Part shown: positions 1-7,262 of the stretch, piece by piece
How the letters are laid out: every line of letters begins with the position of its first letter
Position numbering within the stretch: the first letter of the stretch is position 1
Source of the DNA: Intestinibacillus sp050255995
GTDB lineage: Bacteria; Bacillota; Clostridia; Oscillospirales; Butyricicoccaceae
Length of the DNA: 9,737 nt
Reading direction: 5' to 3'
Assembly (NCBI GenBank): GCA_050255995.1
Contig: JBFWIM010000069.1
Coordinates: 1-9,737, forward strand
Position numbers and translations under genes: made by a program
Notes under the pieces: generated by a model
Told to the model about the DNA's origin: nothing
The model's input: the letters and a program-made list of their open reading frames with translations, nothing else
Database searches by the model: none

Positions 1-1430
1 ACCTGCTGGATATAGGTGGACAGGTTGACGTTCATACGGCTTTTGAACAACCGTCCCAGGTATCCCGCGCTGAGGGAAAAAACGTCGGCGATATCTTCCA
101 GAGACAGTGCGGAGGCGTAATTCGAGTGAATATACCTGACAATGCGTCCGACCAGATCGGTCGGCTTCTGTTTGTTGCAGACAGTGCTGCTGATCAGATG
201 AATTGTGCTTTGCAACAGGGTATAGAGACTGTCGATGGTTTTGCAGCCGCTCAGCTTTTGGCTGAAAGAATACTGTTCATTGAGGGAGAACCCCGGGATA
301 TCATAGCTCAGGAACTGCTGGAAACAGACGTTAAGCAAATATAGGCAGATATTATAATTTTCAAGATAGGGTATCTTGCGGGAGACACAATATTCCTTGA
401 GGGACAGCAGCAAGGTATCCGAGGCGGAAAGGTCGAGCCGGCGGATGGCATCGGTCAGGCTGTCCATCAGCGTCCTGATTTTGCCCATGACTTCGTCCGA
501 TATGATTGGCAGCGCGGCGTAATCGATCACGGGGTCTTCGGCGGTATAAACCGGGAAGCGCGAGGCGTTGTCCGCTTCGAGCGCAGCGGCAGCCAGTTCT
601 TGAGCTTGATCATGCGGATTGGAAATGCCGACTGTAATATAAAAGTCCGTCAGCGTGTCAATCATGGAGGAGAGCTCGCGGCAGCGGTTGTGCAGGTCAA
701 AACGCGCATTTTTGAGCTGCGCGTCTGCATCGATCACAACACGGATAAACTGGTCGGAGCGATAGGCAATATAGTATTGCAGCGGACGGAGCGCGCTTGC
801 GATATATTTGGATACGATCTTTTCCGTTTGCGTATAAAAGCCGGGCGCGTCCTCTTCCCGCGCCAGACAGTCCACAAAGATTGTGATGACGAAATAGCGG
901 GTCAGGTTGATGTTGGCTTCCTCAAGCAGGTGGATGAGCTCCTGGCCGTAATCGACGCCGCTGAAAATATTCTGCAGCAGCATGGACTGCTTGAGCGCCA
1001 GATTGGCGATCGCCTGATGTTGAATCTCGGAGCACAGGATATCGGCGATGTTGTTCTCCTTGATCTTGCCGATGGCGCGTTTAACCGCCGCGCTGATTTT
1101 TGCGGAGGAGGTGGGCTTGAGCAGCAGTTCAATCACGCCGTACCGAATGGCCTGACACGCATTGTCAAAGTCGTAAAAGCCGGTCAGCAGGATGCATTTG
1201 ATCTGGGGGTACTCTTCGCTGATGACGGCGCACAGCTCAAGCCCGCTCATACGCTGCATACTGATGTCACTCAATACAATATCAGGCACGGTTCTTCGTA
1301 TGCTTTCAAGCGCCTGCACTCCGTCTGAAACGCTGTCAACAACTTCGCAGTTGAGCGCTTCCCAGTCCACACCCACCAGAAGTCCGGTCCGGATGGATTC
1401 CTCGTCGTCAACTATCAGGATTTTGTACAA
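1..1430 (-). CDS. YesN-like response regulator, AraC-type output domain (C-terminus off the left edge)
   Basis: This is a two-component response regulator that probably activates the divergent sugar operon. Reading the minus strand from 1430 gives 476 open codons to the window edge. The receiver domain covers about residues 1-120 and begins MYKILIVDDEES. Its conserved residues are the acidic pair D8/D9, phospho-acceptor D55 (in VLSDISM), T83 and K105 (LLKPT). A long middle region of about 300 residues has no motif I recognise, as is usual for YesN regulators. At the end the first helix-turn-helix of an AraC domain is visible (YIHSNYASALSLEDIADVFS, then LSAGYLGRLFKSRM). About 45-55 residues with the second helix-turn-helix are probably missing. 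The chosen start is a TTG at 1430, since GGAGG sits 8 bases upstream and the protein then begins with the family's usual MYKILIVDDE. An in-frame ATG at 1445 lacks a good ribosome binding site. The gene overlaps the kinase by 23 bases, which suggests translational coupling. Confidence 0.9.
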   Translation of the reverse strand, partial: MYKILIVDDEESIRTGLLVGVDWEALNCEVVDSVSDGVQALESIRRTVPDIVLSDISMQRMSGLELCAVISEEYPQIKCILLTGFYDFDNACQAIRYGVIELLLKPTSSAKISAAVKRAIGKIKENNIADILCSEIQHQAIANLALKQSMLLQNIFSGVDYGQELIHLLEEANINLTRYFVITIFVDCLAREEDAPGFYTQTEKIVSKYIASALRPLQYYIAYRSDQFIRVVIDADAQLKNARFDLHNRCRELSSMIDTLTDFYITVGISNPHDQAQELAAAALEADNASRFPVYTAEDPVIDYAALPIISDEVMGKIRTLMDSLTDAIRRLDLSASDTLLLSLKEYCVSRKIPYLENYNICLYLLNVCFQQFLSYDIPGFSLNEQYSFSQKLSGCKTIDSLYTLLQSTIHLISSTVCNKQKPTDLVGRIVRYIHSNYASALSLEDIADVFSLSAGYLGRLFKSRMNVNLSTYIQQ

Positions 1431-3237
1431 TGTCGGCACCTCCATTTGCGGGAATAGGATCAAACGGTATATAAATGGTCGCTACGGTTCCGGCGCCGGG
1501 CGTTGAAGATATGGTCAGGCCGTACGGCTCCCCATACATCATGTTCAGACGCTTGCGGACATTGTTGAGCGCAATGCGGTTATGCCGGCCGGGTTGCGCT
1601 TCCGGCACGCCAAACACGGCCGAGCTGTCGAACCCGACGCCGTTATCCTTCACACGGCACATGATGCCGTCCCGATCCTCCCAGATGTCGATTTGGATAT
1701 CTCCCGGCCGGTCGGACTGCAGAATGCCGTGGACAATTGCATTTTCCACCAGCGGCTGCAGCACGAGCTTGGGGATGTAGTATTGGTCAAGCAGGTCGTT
1801 GTCCGCATTGACCGTATAGGTAAACTCATGCGAACCGCCGAGCTGCTGCAGGCTCAGATACTGATGGATATAGGAAATTTCCTGCTGCAGCGATATTTTA
1901 GACTGATCCTGTTTGATTTCATACCGCAGGATTTCACTGAGATGATCAATCATGGAACGGATGTCCTTGGAGCTGCTGCGCTCCGCCTTCCACCCGATGA
2001 CGTCCAGCATGTTGAACAGGAAATGGGGGTCCATCTGGGCCTGCAGCGCGCGGATCTGGGTTTCCCGGTGCTCCCGCTCCGCGCGTTGTCCCTGTTCCTC
2101 AAGCGTTTCCGTATATTTTGCATTTCGCATCAGGAGTTCGGAAATTTCACCGATTTCCCGATACGAGGGCTCGAAAGAAGGCGGGATCGGCCTATCATAC
2201 TGCGCCGCAGCGCGGCAGTATGCGGAAACCTGCTTGAGCGGGTTATAGAAGTTCCGCAGCGCAAGCACCAGAATCAGTATATAAAGTGCAAACACCAACA
2301 AAATGAACGGAATGCTGACAGCGTTATTTGCGATGGTAAAATCCTTCCGGTCGGTCACAGCATAGAGCGTAAGGCCGGTTTTCGCAAGCGGCGCATGGTA
2401 GATCACTGTGTGACCGTCGCCGAACTGCGGCAAATCCGTAAAGCCGAGGGACTCGCCGGCGGGCATCACCCCTGAGACACTCTGTCCGACGCTGGCTGTG
2501 TCGCTGGAAAAAATAATGGACTGATCGGCATTGTACAGGTAATACCGCGTGGAGGGATGCGCGCCCAGATCAAGCGAATACGCCGACGCAGGAAGATAGC
2601 TGCCGCCCGCCTGCGCCAGATTCGAGGGGATGGGGGCGACTTCAATGACAATTTTGCCATAATAGCGCCCGTTATAGATGTTTTTAAAATCCTGAATATA
2701 ATATGCGTATGCGGCTTGCTCCGCGGAAGCCGTGACAAAATGCCCGTCATAATAGGTGGCGTCCCGGTTTTGCCCGTAAATGGACTTTGTCCGTTCGAGC
2801 GCGAGATCCACGCCGTTGTTCGGAATCGTGTAATATACCAGATCGTCCCGGAAATAAACCGCGACCGCGTTGATTGCGAAGTTGTTAAAGCAGTTCTGAT
2901 AGGTGAACGGTACGGATATGATGTCGGAAATCGCCTGACTCTCAACCGCTTGTCCGGCAGGCGACAGGTTGAGGGCGTTGAGCCGGTCGCGGATCGCGTT
3001 GCTGTCCTGCAGTATGGTAATCAGGTTGCCTATATAGCTTATATGATGTTCACACACCGCAGCCATTTCGTTATAATACGAACTGCTTTCCTCCAGCAGC
3101 GCATTTTTCTGGTTTTGCACATTCCATAAAAGCCCGGCACACACCAGCGCTGTCCCGGGAATCAGCACATACAGGATGATGAACCACACAAAGGAATGCA
3201 AAAGGCTGCGGTTTTCATTGTGTTTCGGACGATGCAT
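1408..3237 (-). CDS. YesM-like sensor histidine kinase, membrane-bound
   Basis: This is a sensor kinase of the LytS/YesM class, expected to autophosphorylate and pass phosphate to the overlapping response regulator. The protein has 609 residues from the ATG at 3237, where AGAGGAG lies 7 bases upstream. The open frame extends to 3321, but the longer start has no supporting site and would reach into the promoter. Membrane segments are seen at about residues 16-38 and 308-328. They enclose an extracellular region of about 270 residues, probably a Cache-like sensor, which I infer from topology only. A cytoplasmic linker with coiled-coil character follows (about 375-400). The His_kinase motif is ALQAQMDPHFLFNML with phosphorylatable H405. 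The HATPase domain shows an N box (LVENAIVHG, N499) and a G1 box (DNGVGFD, 531-537). The G2 region reads NRIALNNVRKRL where the family usually has GIGLxNVxxRL, so two glycines are replaced. The ligand is unknown. Adjacency suggests a signal tied to the transporter's sugar. Confidence 0.92.
   Translation of the reverse strand: MHRPKHNENRSLLHSFVWFIILYVLIPGTALVCAGLLWNVQNQKNALLEESSSYYNEMAAVCEHHISYIGNLITILQDSNAIRDRLNALNLSPAGQAVESQAISDIISVPFTYQNCFNNFAINAVAVYFRDDLVYYTIPNNGVDLALERTKSIYGQNRDATYYDGHFVTASAEQAAYAYYIQDFKNIYNGRYYGKIVIEVAPIPSNLAQAGGSYLPASAYSLDLGAHPSTRYYLYNADQSIIFSSDTASVGQSVSGVMPAGESLGFTDLPQFGDGHTVIYHAPLAKTGLTLYAVTDRKDFTIANNAVSIPFILLVFALYILILVLALRNFYNPLKQVSAYCRAAAQYDRPIPPSFEPSYREIGEISELLMRNAKYTETLEEQGQRAEREHRETQIRALQAQMDPHFLFNMLDVIGWKAERSSSKDIRSMIDHLSEILRYEIKQDQSKISLQQEISYIHQYLSLQQLGGSHEFTYTVNADNDLLDQYYIPKLVLQPLVENAIVHGILQSDRPGDIQIDIWEDRDGIMCRVKDNGVGFDSSAVFGVPEAQPGRHNRIALNNVRKRLNMMYGEPYGLTISSTPGAGTVATIYIPFDPIPANGGADIVQNPDS
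1438..1443 (-). promoter_or_regulatory. Ribosome binding site deciding the TTG start of the response regulator
   Basis: On the minus strand GGAGGT lies inside the last codons of the kinase gene, 7-8 bases before the TTG at 1430. It favours the TTG over the in-frame ATG at 1445, because the ATG would lie upstream of or on the site itself. Confidence 0.7.
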
Positions 3238-3309
3238 AGTTCGGCTCCTCTGAAGATAAGTAAAAATGCATTGAAAATGCAGAAAAAACCCAGGTGGATT
3301 TGTGATATT

Positions 3310-3339
3310 ATTATAACACAACAGGAGTCAGGATGTCTT
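3310..3339 (-). promoter_or_regulatory. Predicted promoter of the kinase-regulator operon
   Basis: On the minus strand a perfect TATAAT (3310-3315) is preceded by TGT, giving the extended -10 form TGTTATAAT. A -35-like AAGACA (3334-3339) lies 18 bases upstream and matches the consensus at four of six positions. Transcription would start near 3303, leaving a leader of about 65 bases before the kinase ATG. This is a sequence match only. Confidence 0.6.
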
Positions 3340-3543
3340 TATGAAAAAAACGCGAACGACCAGTAAAATTCGTACATTTTCAGAAAGACAGTGCGCGGCC
3401 GGTACGTACATATCATATGCAGCACGCGGTTTTCGGTGAAAAAAGCCGGATCAAAACGGCATGCATAAAAGATAGATGATAAGGCGGCGGCAAATTCGGC
3501 GGCGGGAATGGGCATTTTACTTAAAACCCGTTTGCTGCGGCCA

Positions 3544-3572
3544 TTCCGGGGGTATGGGAAGTGTGTTATACT
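3544..3572 (+). promoter_or_regulatory. Predicted promoter of the sugar transport and catabolic operon
   Basis: TATACT (3567-3572) is preceded by TGT, an extended -10 (TGTTATACT). The hexamer 17 bases upstream, TTCCGG (3544-3549), is a poor -35. An extended -10 with a weak -35 is typical of promoters needing an activator, which fits the divergent YesN/AraC-type regulator. The start point would be near 3579, about 55 bases before the first gene. This is inferred by inspection. Confidence 0.5.
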
Positions 3573-3633
3573 CAGATCACTTCAAGAGGGGGCCATAAAA
3601 TCAACAACCAGTGAAATTTAAGGGAGGACAAAC

Positions 3634-4620
3634 ATGACAAAGAGATTGCTTAGTATGGTATTGGCCGGAGCGCTATGCGTTTCCCTCACGGCGTGCGGCG
3701 GGAGTGCAGGCAGCAGCGGCAATACAAGCACGGACAGCACGGCGGGAACCGATACGGCGCCGACGGCAAAGCCGCTCAAGATCGGCGTGATCGCAAAATA
3801 TCAGCACGAGTTTTACATGACCATGTTCGAAGGCGCCAAAAAGGCCGCGGGCGAGCTGGGCGCGGAAATCGAATGCAACAACCCCTCCTCGCCGAGCGAT
3901 GCGATGGTACAGGTGCAGCAGGTGGAGGATATGATCGCAAAGGGCATCAACGTGCTCGTCATTGTCCCGAACCAGCCGGACACGCTGTCCGCCGCGCTTG
4001 CCAAGGCGCATGAAAAGGGCGTGACGATCGTCGCCGCGGACACCGATTTTGACTATGAGTATAAGGTCGCTTACGCAGGCACGGGCAACGAGGCCGCGGG
4101 TTCGACCGTTGCGGAAAAGCTGTGCGAGAAGCTGCCCGAAAACGCGAGCGTAGTCGTCATGCGTGGCCCGCTCGGCGGCGTCAGCTTTGACCAGCGCGTC
4201 GCGGGCGTTACCAAGACGCTGGAGGAAAAAGGCGTGAAAGTCCTCGAAGTCGTGGACGCCGAGTCCGTAGCCGACAAAGCCGCGGCCAAGACCGAGGACC
4301 TGATCCAGAAGTACGGCGACAAGATGAACGCCATCATTTGTCTGGACGACAACATGACGCCGGGCGCGGTCACCGCAATCCGCCAGGCTGGCATGACGGA
4401 CAAAATCCTGGTCACCGGTTTTGACGCCGGGCAGTCCGTCCTCGAAATGATCAAGTCCGGCGAGGTGCTGCTTGATGTCGCGCAGAATCCGTATGACATG
4501 GGTTATGAGGCTGTCAAGGCCGGCGTGGCGTCACACAACGGCGAGCAGGTCGAGCCTGTGATCGATACGGGCGTTACCGTCATCGATGCGAGCAACGTGG
4601 ATCAACATCTCAAAAAATAG
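3634..4620 (+). CDS. RbsB-like sugar ABC transporter substrate-binding lipoprotein
   Basis: This is an extracytoplasmic sugar-binding protein that delivers substrate to the RbsA/RbsC-type transporter encoded downstream. It has 328 residues, a usual length for the periplasmic binding protein family 4 (ribose/galactose type). A lipoprotein signal peptide is clear: positively charged MTKR, a hydrophobic stretch, then the lipobox LTAC with lipidated C21. A Ser/Thr/Gly-rich linker runs to about residue 47. The two-lobed fold begins at KPLKIGVIAKYQHEFYMTMF. Family landmarks include GINVLVIVPNQPDTL, VTIVAADTDF, VVVMRGPLGGVSFDQRVAGV (usual R near the sugar), AIICLDDNMTPGAV and ILVTGFDAGQSVLEMIKSGE, then QNPYDMGYEAV. 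AGGGAGGA lies 5 bases before the ATG. The aromatic and acidic residues that would set specificity do not let me name the sugar. It is the first gene of the operon and is followed by a terminator, so it is probably made in excess over the membrane components. Confidence 0.93.
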   Translation: MTKRLLSMVLAGALCVSLTACGGSAGSSGNTSTDSTAGTDTAPTAKPLKIGVIAKYQHEFYMTMFEGAKKAAGELGAEIECNNPSSPSDAMVQVQQVEDMIAKGINVLVIVPNQPDTLSAALAKAHEKGVTIVAADTDFDYEYKVAYAGTGNEAAGSTVAEKLCEKLPENASVVVMRGPLGGVSFDQRVAGVTKTLEEKGVKVLEVVDAESVADKAAAKTEDLIQKYGDKMNAIICLDDNMTPGAVTAIRQAGMTDKILVTGFDAGQSVLEMIKSGEVLLDVAQNPYDMGYEAVKAGVASHNGEQVEPVIDTGVTVIDASNVDQHLKK

Positions 4621-4652
4621 CCACCTCCTCTTCTTCTCCCCATATAGTTGCG

Positions 4653-4685
4653 AAAACCTGCCTGTATTGCGCAGGCAGGTTTTTT
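4653..4685 (+). terminator. Intercistronic rho-independent terminator or attenuator
   Basis: AAAACCTGCCTG (4653-4664) and CAGGCAGGTTTT (4672-4683) form a perfect 12-base-pair stem around a 7-base loop, with an 8-pair GC-rich core and a T run through 4685. It lies 33 bases after the binding-protein stop codon and before the ATPase start. No good promoter is seen between it and the ATPase gene, so it probably lets some transcripts through and protects or enriches the binding-protein message. Confidence 0.88.
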
Positions 4686-4727
4686 GCATCCAATTTTACA
4701 AACCAATACGTCATTTCAGTGGCAAAC

Positions 4728-4733
4728 GAGGTG
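4728..4733 (+). promoter_or_regulatory. Ribosome binding site deciding the GTG start of the ATPase
   Basis: GAGGTG lies 6 bases before the GTG at 4740. The upstream in-frame GTG at 4719 has no such site (CAATACGTCATTTCA precedes it), and the GTG at 4731 falls within the site itself. Confidence 0.65.
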
Positions 4734-4739
4734 TATTTA

Positions 4740-6248
4740 GTGGATCATTTTGCAATAGAGCTTCGAAATATTACGAAAAGCTTTCCGGGCGTGACGGCGC
4801 TGAACGACATGTCCCTGGAGCTGCGCCAAGGCGAAATTCACGGTCTGATCGGCGAGAACGGAGCGGGAAAATCCACGCTGATCAAGGTGCTCACCGGCAT
4901 GCATCAGCCCGACAAGGGCGAGATTTTTGTAAACGGTGAAAAGGTGGCTTTTCATAATCCGGAACAGGCGCGGGCGAAAGGCATCGCGTGCGTGTATCAG
5001 GAGCTCAACATTGTCCCGGACGCCAATATCGTAGACAACATTTTTCTTGGCAGTTACAAAACCAAGAACAGGCTGATCCTGGATCAGTCGTATATGCAAA
5101 AGCGGGCGAAGGAGATCATGCAGGCGCTCGGGCAGGAAGTTGACCTGACCGTACCCTGCGGCACGCTCGGCATGGGCATGCAGCAAATGATTGAAATTGC
5201 CAAAGCGATTCAGCTGGAAGCCAATGTGATCATTCTGGACGAGCCGACGGCAAGCCTTGGCGAGCAGGAGGTTGAACAGCTCTTTAAAAGCGTCCGGCTG
5301 CTTCGCGATAAGGGCATTACGTTCCTGTTCGTTTCGCACAAGCTGGAGGAGATCTTTGAGCTTTGTGATCGCGTCACCGTGATGCGCGACGCAAAGCATA
5401 TCATTACAACGGAATCGGAAAACCTGACCAAGGATTCGCTGATCTCACACATGGTCGGCCGCACGCTGGAAAACCTGTTCCCAAAAACCGAAACGCACCG
5501 GGGCGGGGAAGCGTTGCGTGTCGAGGGGCTCACCCGCATGGGTGAATTTTACGATATGTCGTTTACCGCTTATAAAGGAGAGGTGTTGGGCTTTTCCGGT
5601 CTGGTCGGCGCGGGGCGGACCGAGCTGTTTCAGGGCATTTTCGGCATGACGGAGATTGACCGTGGCACGGTATATATCAACGGAAAGCAGACCGGAATAC
5701 ATAATCCAAGGCACGCAATCGAAAATCAGATCGCGTTTTTGACCGAGGACCGCAAGCATCAGGGATTGATCCTGGAGTCTTCGGTGCGTGAGAACCTGAA
5801 TCTGGTGCTGCTTGATCAGAACCGGAAGGGCTTGTTTCTGGATGAGCAGCGGCGCAGCGATCTGTCTGCGGACGCGATTGACCGGCTGCGGATCAAGGTC
5901 TCGACGGACGCGCAGCTCGCCGGACAACTTTCGGGAGGCAACCAGCAAAAGGTCGTCATCGGAAAGTGGGTCGCGACAAACGCAGAGATTTTTATTTTTG
6001 ACGAGCCGACCAAAGGTATAGACGTCGGCGCCAAAATCGAGGTTTACAATGTTATGAACGCGCTGGTGGCGGAAGGCAAGTGCGTAATCATGATCTCGTC
6101 CGAACTGCCGGAAATTCTGGGCATGTCCGACCGCGTCATTGTGATGCGGGAAGGCAGAAAGATGGCCGAGATCGACCGTGACAGCCGCTATTTTAATCAG
6201 GAAGCCATCATGAAAGCCGCCTGGGGAGGAAAACTTGATGAAGAATAA
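4740..6248 (+). CDS. RbsA-like double-domain sugar ABC transporter ATPase
   Basis: This cytoplasmic ATPase powers sugar import. It is 502 residues from the GTG at 4740, the normal length for carbohydrate-uptake type-2 proteins that fuse two nucleotide-binding domains. The first domain carries Walker A GENGAGKST (38-46), a Q-loop in VYQELN, the sugar-ATPase signature variant LGMGMQQMIEIAKA (from about 142), Walker B VIILDEPTASL (163-173) and the H-loop FVSHKLEE (H200). The second domain has a degenerate Walker A, GLVGAGRTE (287-295), as in RbsA, MglA and XylG. Its other motifs are TEDRKHQGL, signature LSGGNQQK (397-404) and Walker B FIFDEPTKGIDVG (418-430). SSELPE replaces the H-loop, which is also normal in this family. 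The last 11 bases overlap the permease gene. Its place between a binding protein and an RbsC-like permease confirms the role. The substrate is unknown. Confidence 0.95.
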   Translation: MDHFAIELRNITKSFPGVTALNDMSLELRQGEIHGLIGENGAGKSTLIKVLTGMHQPDKGEIFVNGEKVAFHNPEQARAKGIACVYQELNIVPDANIVDNIFLGSYKTKNRLILDQSYMQKRAKEIMQALGQEVDLTVPCGTLGMGMQQMIEIAKAIQLEANVIILDEPTASLGEQEVEQLFKSVRLLRDKGITFLFVSHKLEEIFELCDRVTVMRDAKHIITTESENLTKDSLISHMVGRTLENLFPKTETHRGGEALRVEGLTRMGEFYDMSFTAYKGEVLGFSGLVGAGRTELFQGIFGMTEIDRGTVYINGKQTGIHNPRHAIENQIAFLTEDRKHQGLILESSVRENLNLVLLDQNRKGLFLDEQRRSDLSADAIDRLRIKVSTDAQLAGQLSGGNQQKVVIGKWVATNAEIFIFDEPTKGIDVGAKIEVYNVMNALVAEGKCVIMISSELPEILGMSDRVIVMREGRKMAEIDRDSRYFNQEAIMKAAWGGKLDEE

Positions 6249-7251
6249 TATCGCAATACGTAAACTTGGCAGCGTATTTTCAAACGCCGGCCCGATCGTC
6301 GCAGTCATCATTCTGTCCGTGGTGCTGTCTTTTGCAAGCAGCACGTTCCTGACAGTGGATAACTGGATGAATATCCTGCGGCAGACGGCCGTAAACAGTA
6401 TGATCGCCATCGGCATGCTGCTCATTCTGCTGACTGCCGGCATCGACCTTTCCGTCGGCTCCGCGTGCGCGCTTTGCAGCTGCATCATGGGCGCGGTGAT
6501 GCGCGATCTGGGTATCCAAAACGCTTTCCTGCTGATTCTGATCTGCCTCGGCAGCGGCCTGGTCTGCGGCTATATCAACGGCGCGCTTTATACCAAGCTG
6601 CGTCTGCCGCATCCGTTCGTCGCAACCCTGGGCACCATGCAGATCTTCCGCGGTTTGGCACAGATCATATCCAAGGCGACCCCGATCACCGGCTTCCCGG
6701 AAGGGGTAACGGCGCTTGGTTTCCGTTCCATCGGTGCGGTCGGCTTCCCGGTCTGCTTTCTCGCGGTAATCGTGGTATTTGTGCTGTTCTCCATCCTGCT
6801 GAACAAAACGCCGCTTGGCAAAAAGATTTATGCGGTGGGCGGCAACGAGGAGGCGGCAAGGGTCTCGGGCATCAACGTGCAGCGGGTCAAGATGTTCGTC
6901 TACGTCATCACCGGCCTGCTTGCGGGCTTCGCTGCGCTGATTCTGACTGGACGCGTTTCGACCGCGCTGCCGACTACGGGCGAAGAGTACGCGATGGACG
7001 CGATCGCATCCTGCGTCATCGGCGGCGCTTCGTTTAACGGCGGTAAGGGAACGGTCGGCGGCACCTTTGTCGGCGCGCTCTTTATCCAGATCATCCGCAA
7101 CGGCCTTAACCTGCTGGGCGCGCAGTCCGACCTGCAGAAGGTCGTCATCGGCGCGGTCGTGATCATTGCGGTCGTCATCGATGTGCGCCGCAGCGTCGCA
7201 ACGGAAAAGGCCAAGCGCATTGCGCAGGCCAAGGCGCAGATGGCGGCCTGA
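6238..7251 (+). CDS. RbsC-like sugar ABC transporter permease
   Basis: This integral membrane protein forms the import channel, presumably as a homodimer with the double ATPase. It has 337 residues from the ATG at 6238. GGGGAGGA (6223-6230) lies 7 bases upstream, so the ATG is preferred over the adjacent in-frame TTG at 6235. Several hydrophobic segments are evident, at about 18-38, 54-68, 74-90, 95-115, 165-188, 217-237, 255-265, 272-290 and 300-316. Family landmarks are TAGIDLSVGSACAL (67-80), NGALYTKLRLPHPFVATLGTM (from 114), the cytoplasmic loop AVGGNEEAARVSGI (199-212) that meets the ATPase, and CVIGGASFNGGKGTVGGTFVGA (from 259). The C-terminal tail is rich in Lys, Arg and Ala (about 317-337). 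The start overlaps the ATPase stop by 11 bases and the next gene follows after 11 bases, so these genes are co-transcribed and translationally coupled. Confidence 0.94.
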   Translation: MKNNIAIRKLGSVFSNAGPIVAVIILSVVLSFASSTFLTVDNWMNILRQTAVNSMIAIGMLLILLTAGIDLSVGSACALCSCIMGAVMRDLGIQNAFLLILICLGSGLVCGYINGALYTKLRLPHPFVATLGTMQIFRGLAQIISKATPITGFPEGVTALGFRSIGAVGFPVCFLAVIVVFVLFSILLNKTPLGKKIYAVGGNEEAARVSGINVQRVKMFVYVITGLLAGFAALILTGRVSTALPTTGEEYAMDAIASCVIGGASFNGGKGTVGGTFVGALFIQIIRNGLNLLGAQSDLQKVVIGAVVIIAVVIDVRRSVATEKAKRIAQAKAQMAA

Positions 7252-7262
7252 AAGGAAACGGT

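Larger units (their letters stand above)
3238..3633. other. Divergent intergenic regulatory region
   Basis: This 396-base region lies between the kinase and binding-protein starts, and I see no credible gene in it. It holds the two outward-facing promoters and several repeats. CGTACAT occurs at 3371-3377 and 3405-3411, the latter overlapping the palindrome GTACGTAC (3402-3409). GGCGGCGG is repeated at 3483-3490 and 3498-3505. A spaced inverted repeat has arms at 3503-3511 and 3541-3549. CCAGTAAAATT (3360-3370) recurs as CCAGTGAAATT (3609-3619). An AraC-type regulator encoded next door would be expected to bind here. Which repeat it uses cannot be told from the sequence. Confidence 0.6.

Noticed and set aside
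600..1328. 242-residue open frame on the plus strand
   Set aside because: It is antisense to the response-regulator gene, whose receiver and AraC motifs are unambiguous on the minus strand.
1582..2475. 297-residue open frame on the plus strand
   Set aside because: It is antisense to the histidine-kinase gene and shows no recognisable protein features.
3238..3321. Upstream extension of the histidine kinase to 3321
   Set aside because: The added 28 residues lack a ribosome binding site and run into the predicted promoter at 3310-3339. The ATG at 3237 has a good site and gives a typical N-terminus.
3238..3633. Catabolite-repression (cre) site or riboswitch in the intergenic region
   Set aside because: I looked for a cre-like palindrome and for a conserved structured leader. 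No stretch matched well, and the predicted plus-strand leader of about 55 bases is too short for most riboswitches.
5445..6488. 347-residue open frame on the minus strand
   Set aside because: It is antisense to the conserved second half of the ATPase gene and the start of the permease gene, with no domain signature. It is a composition artefact.
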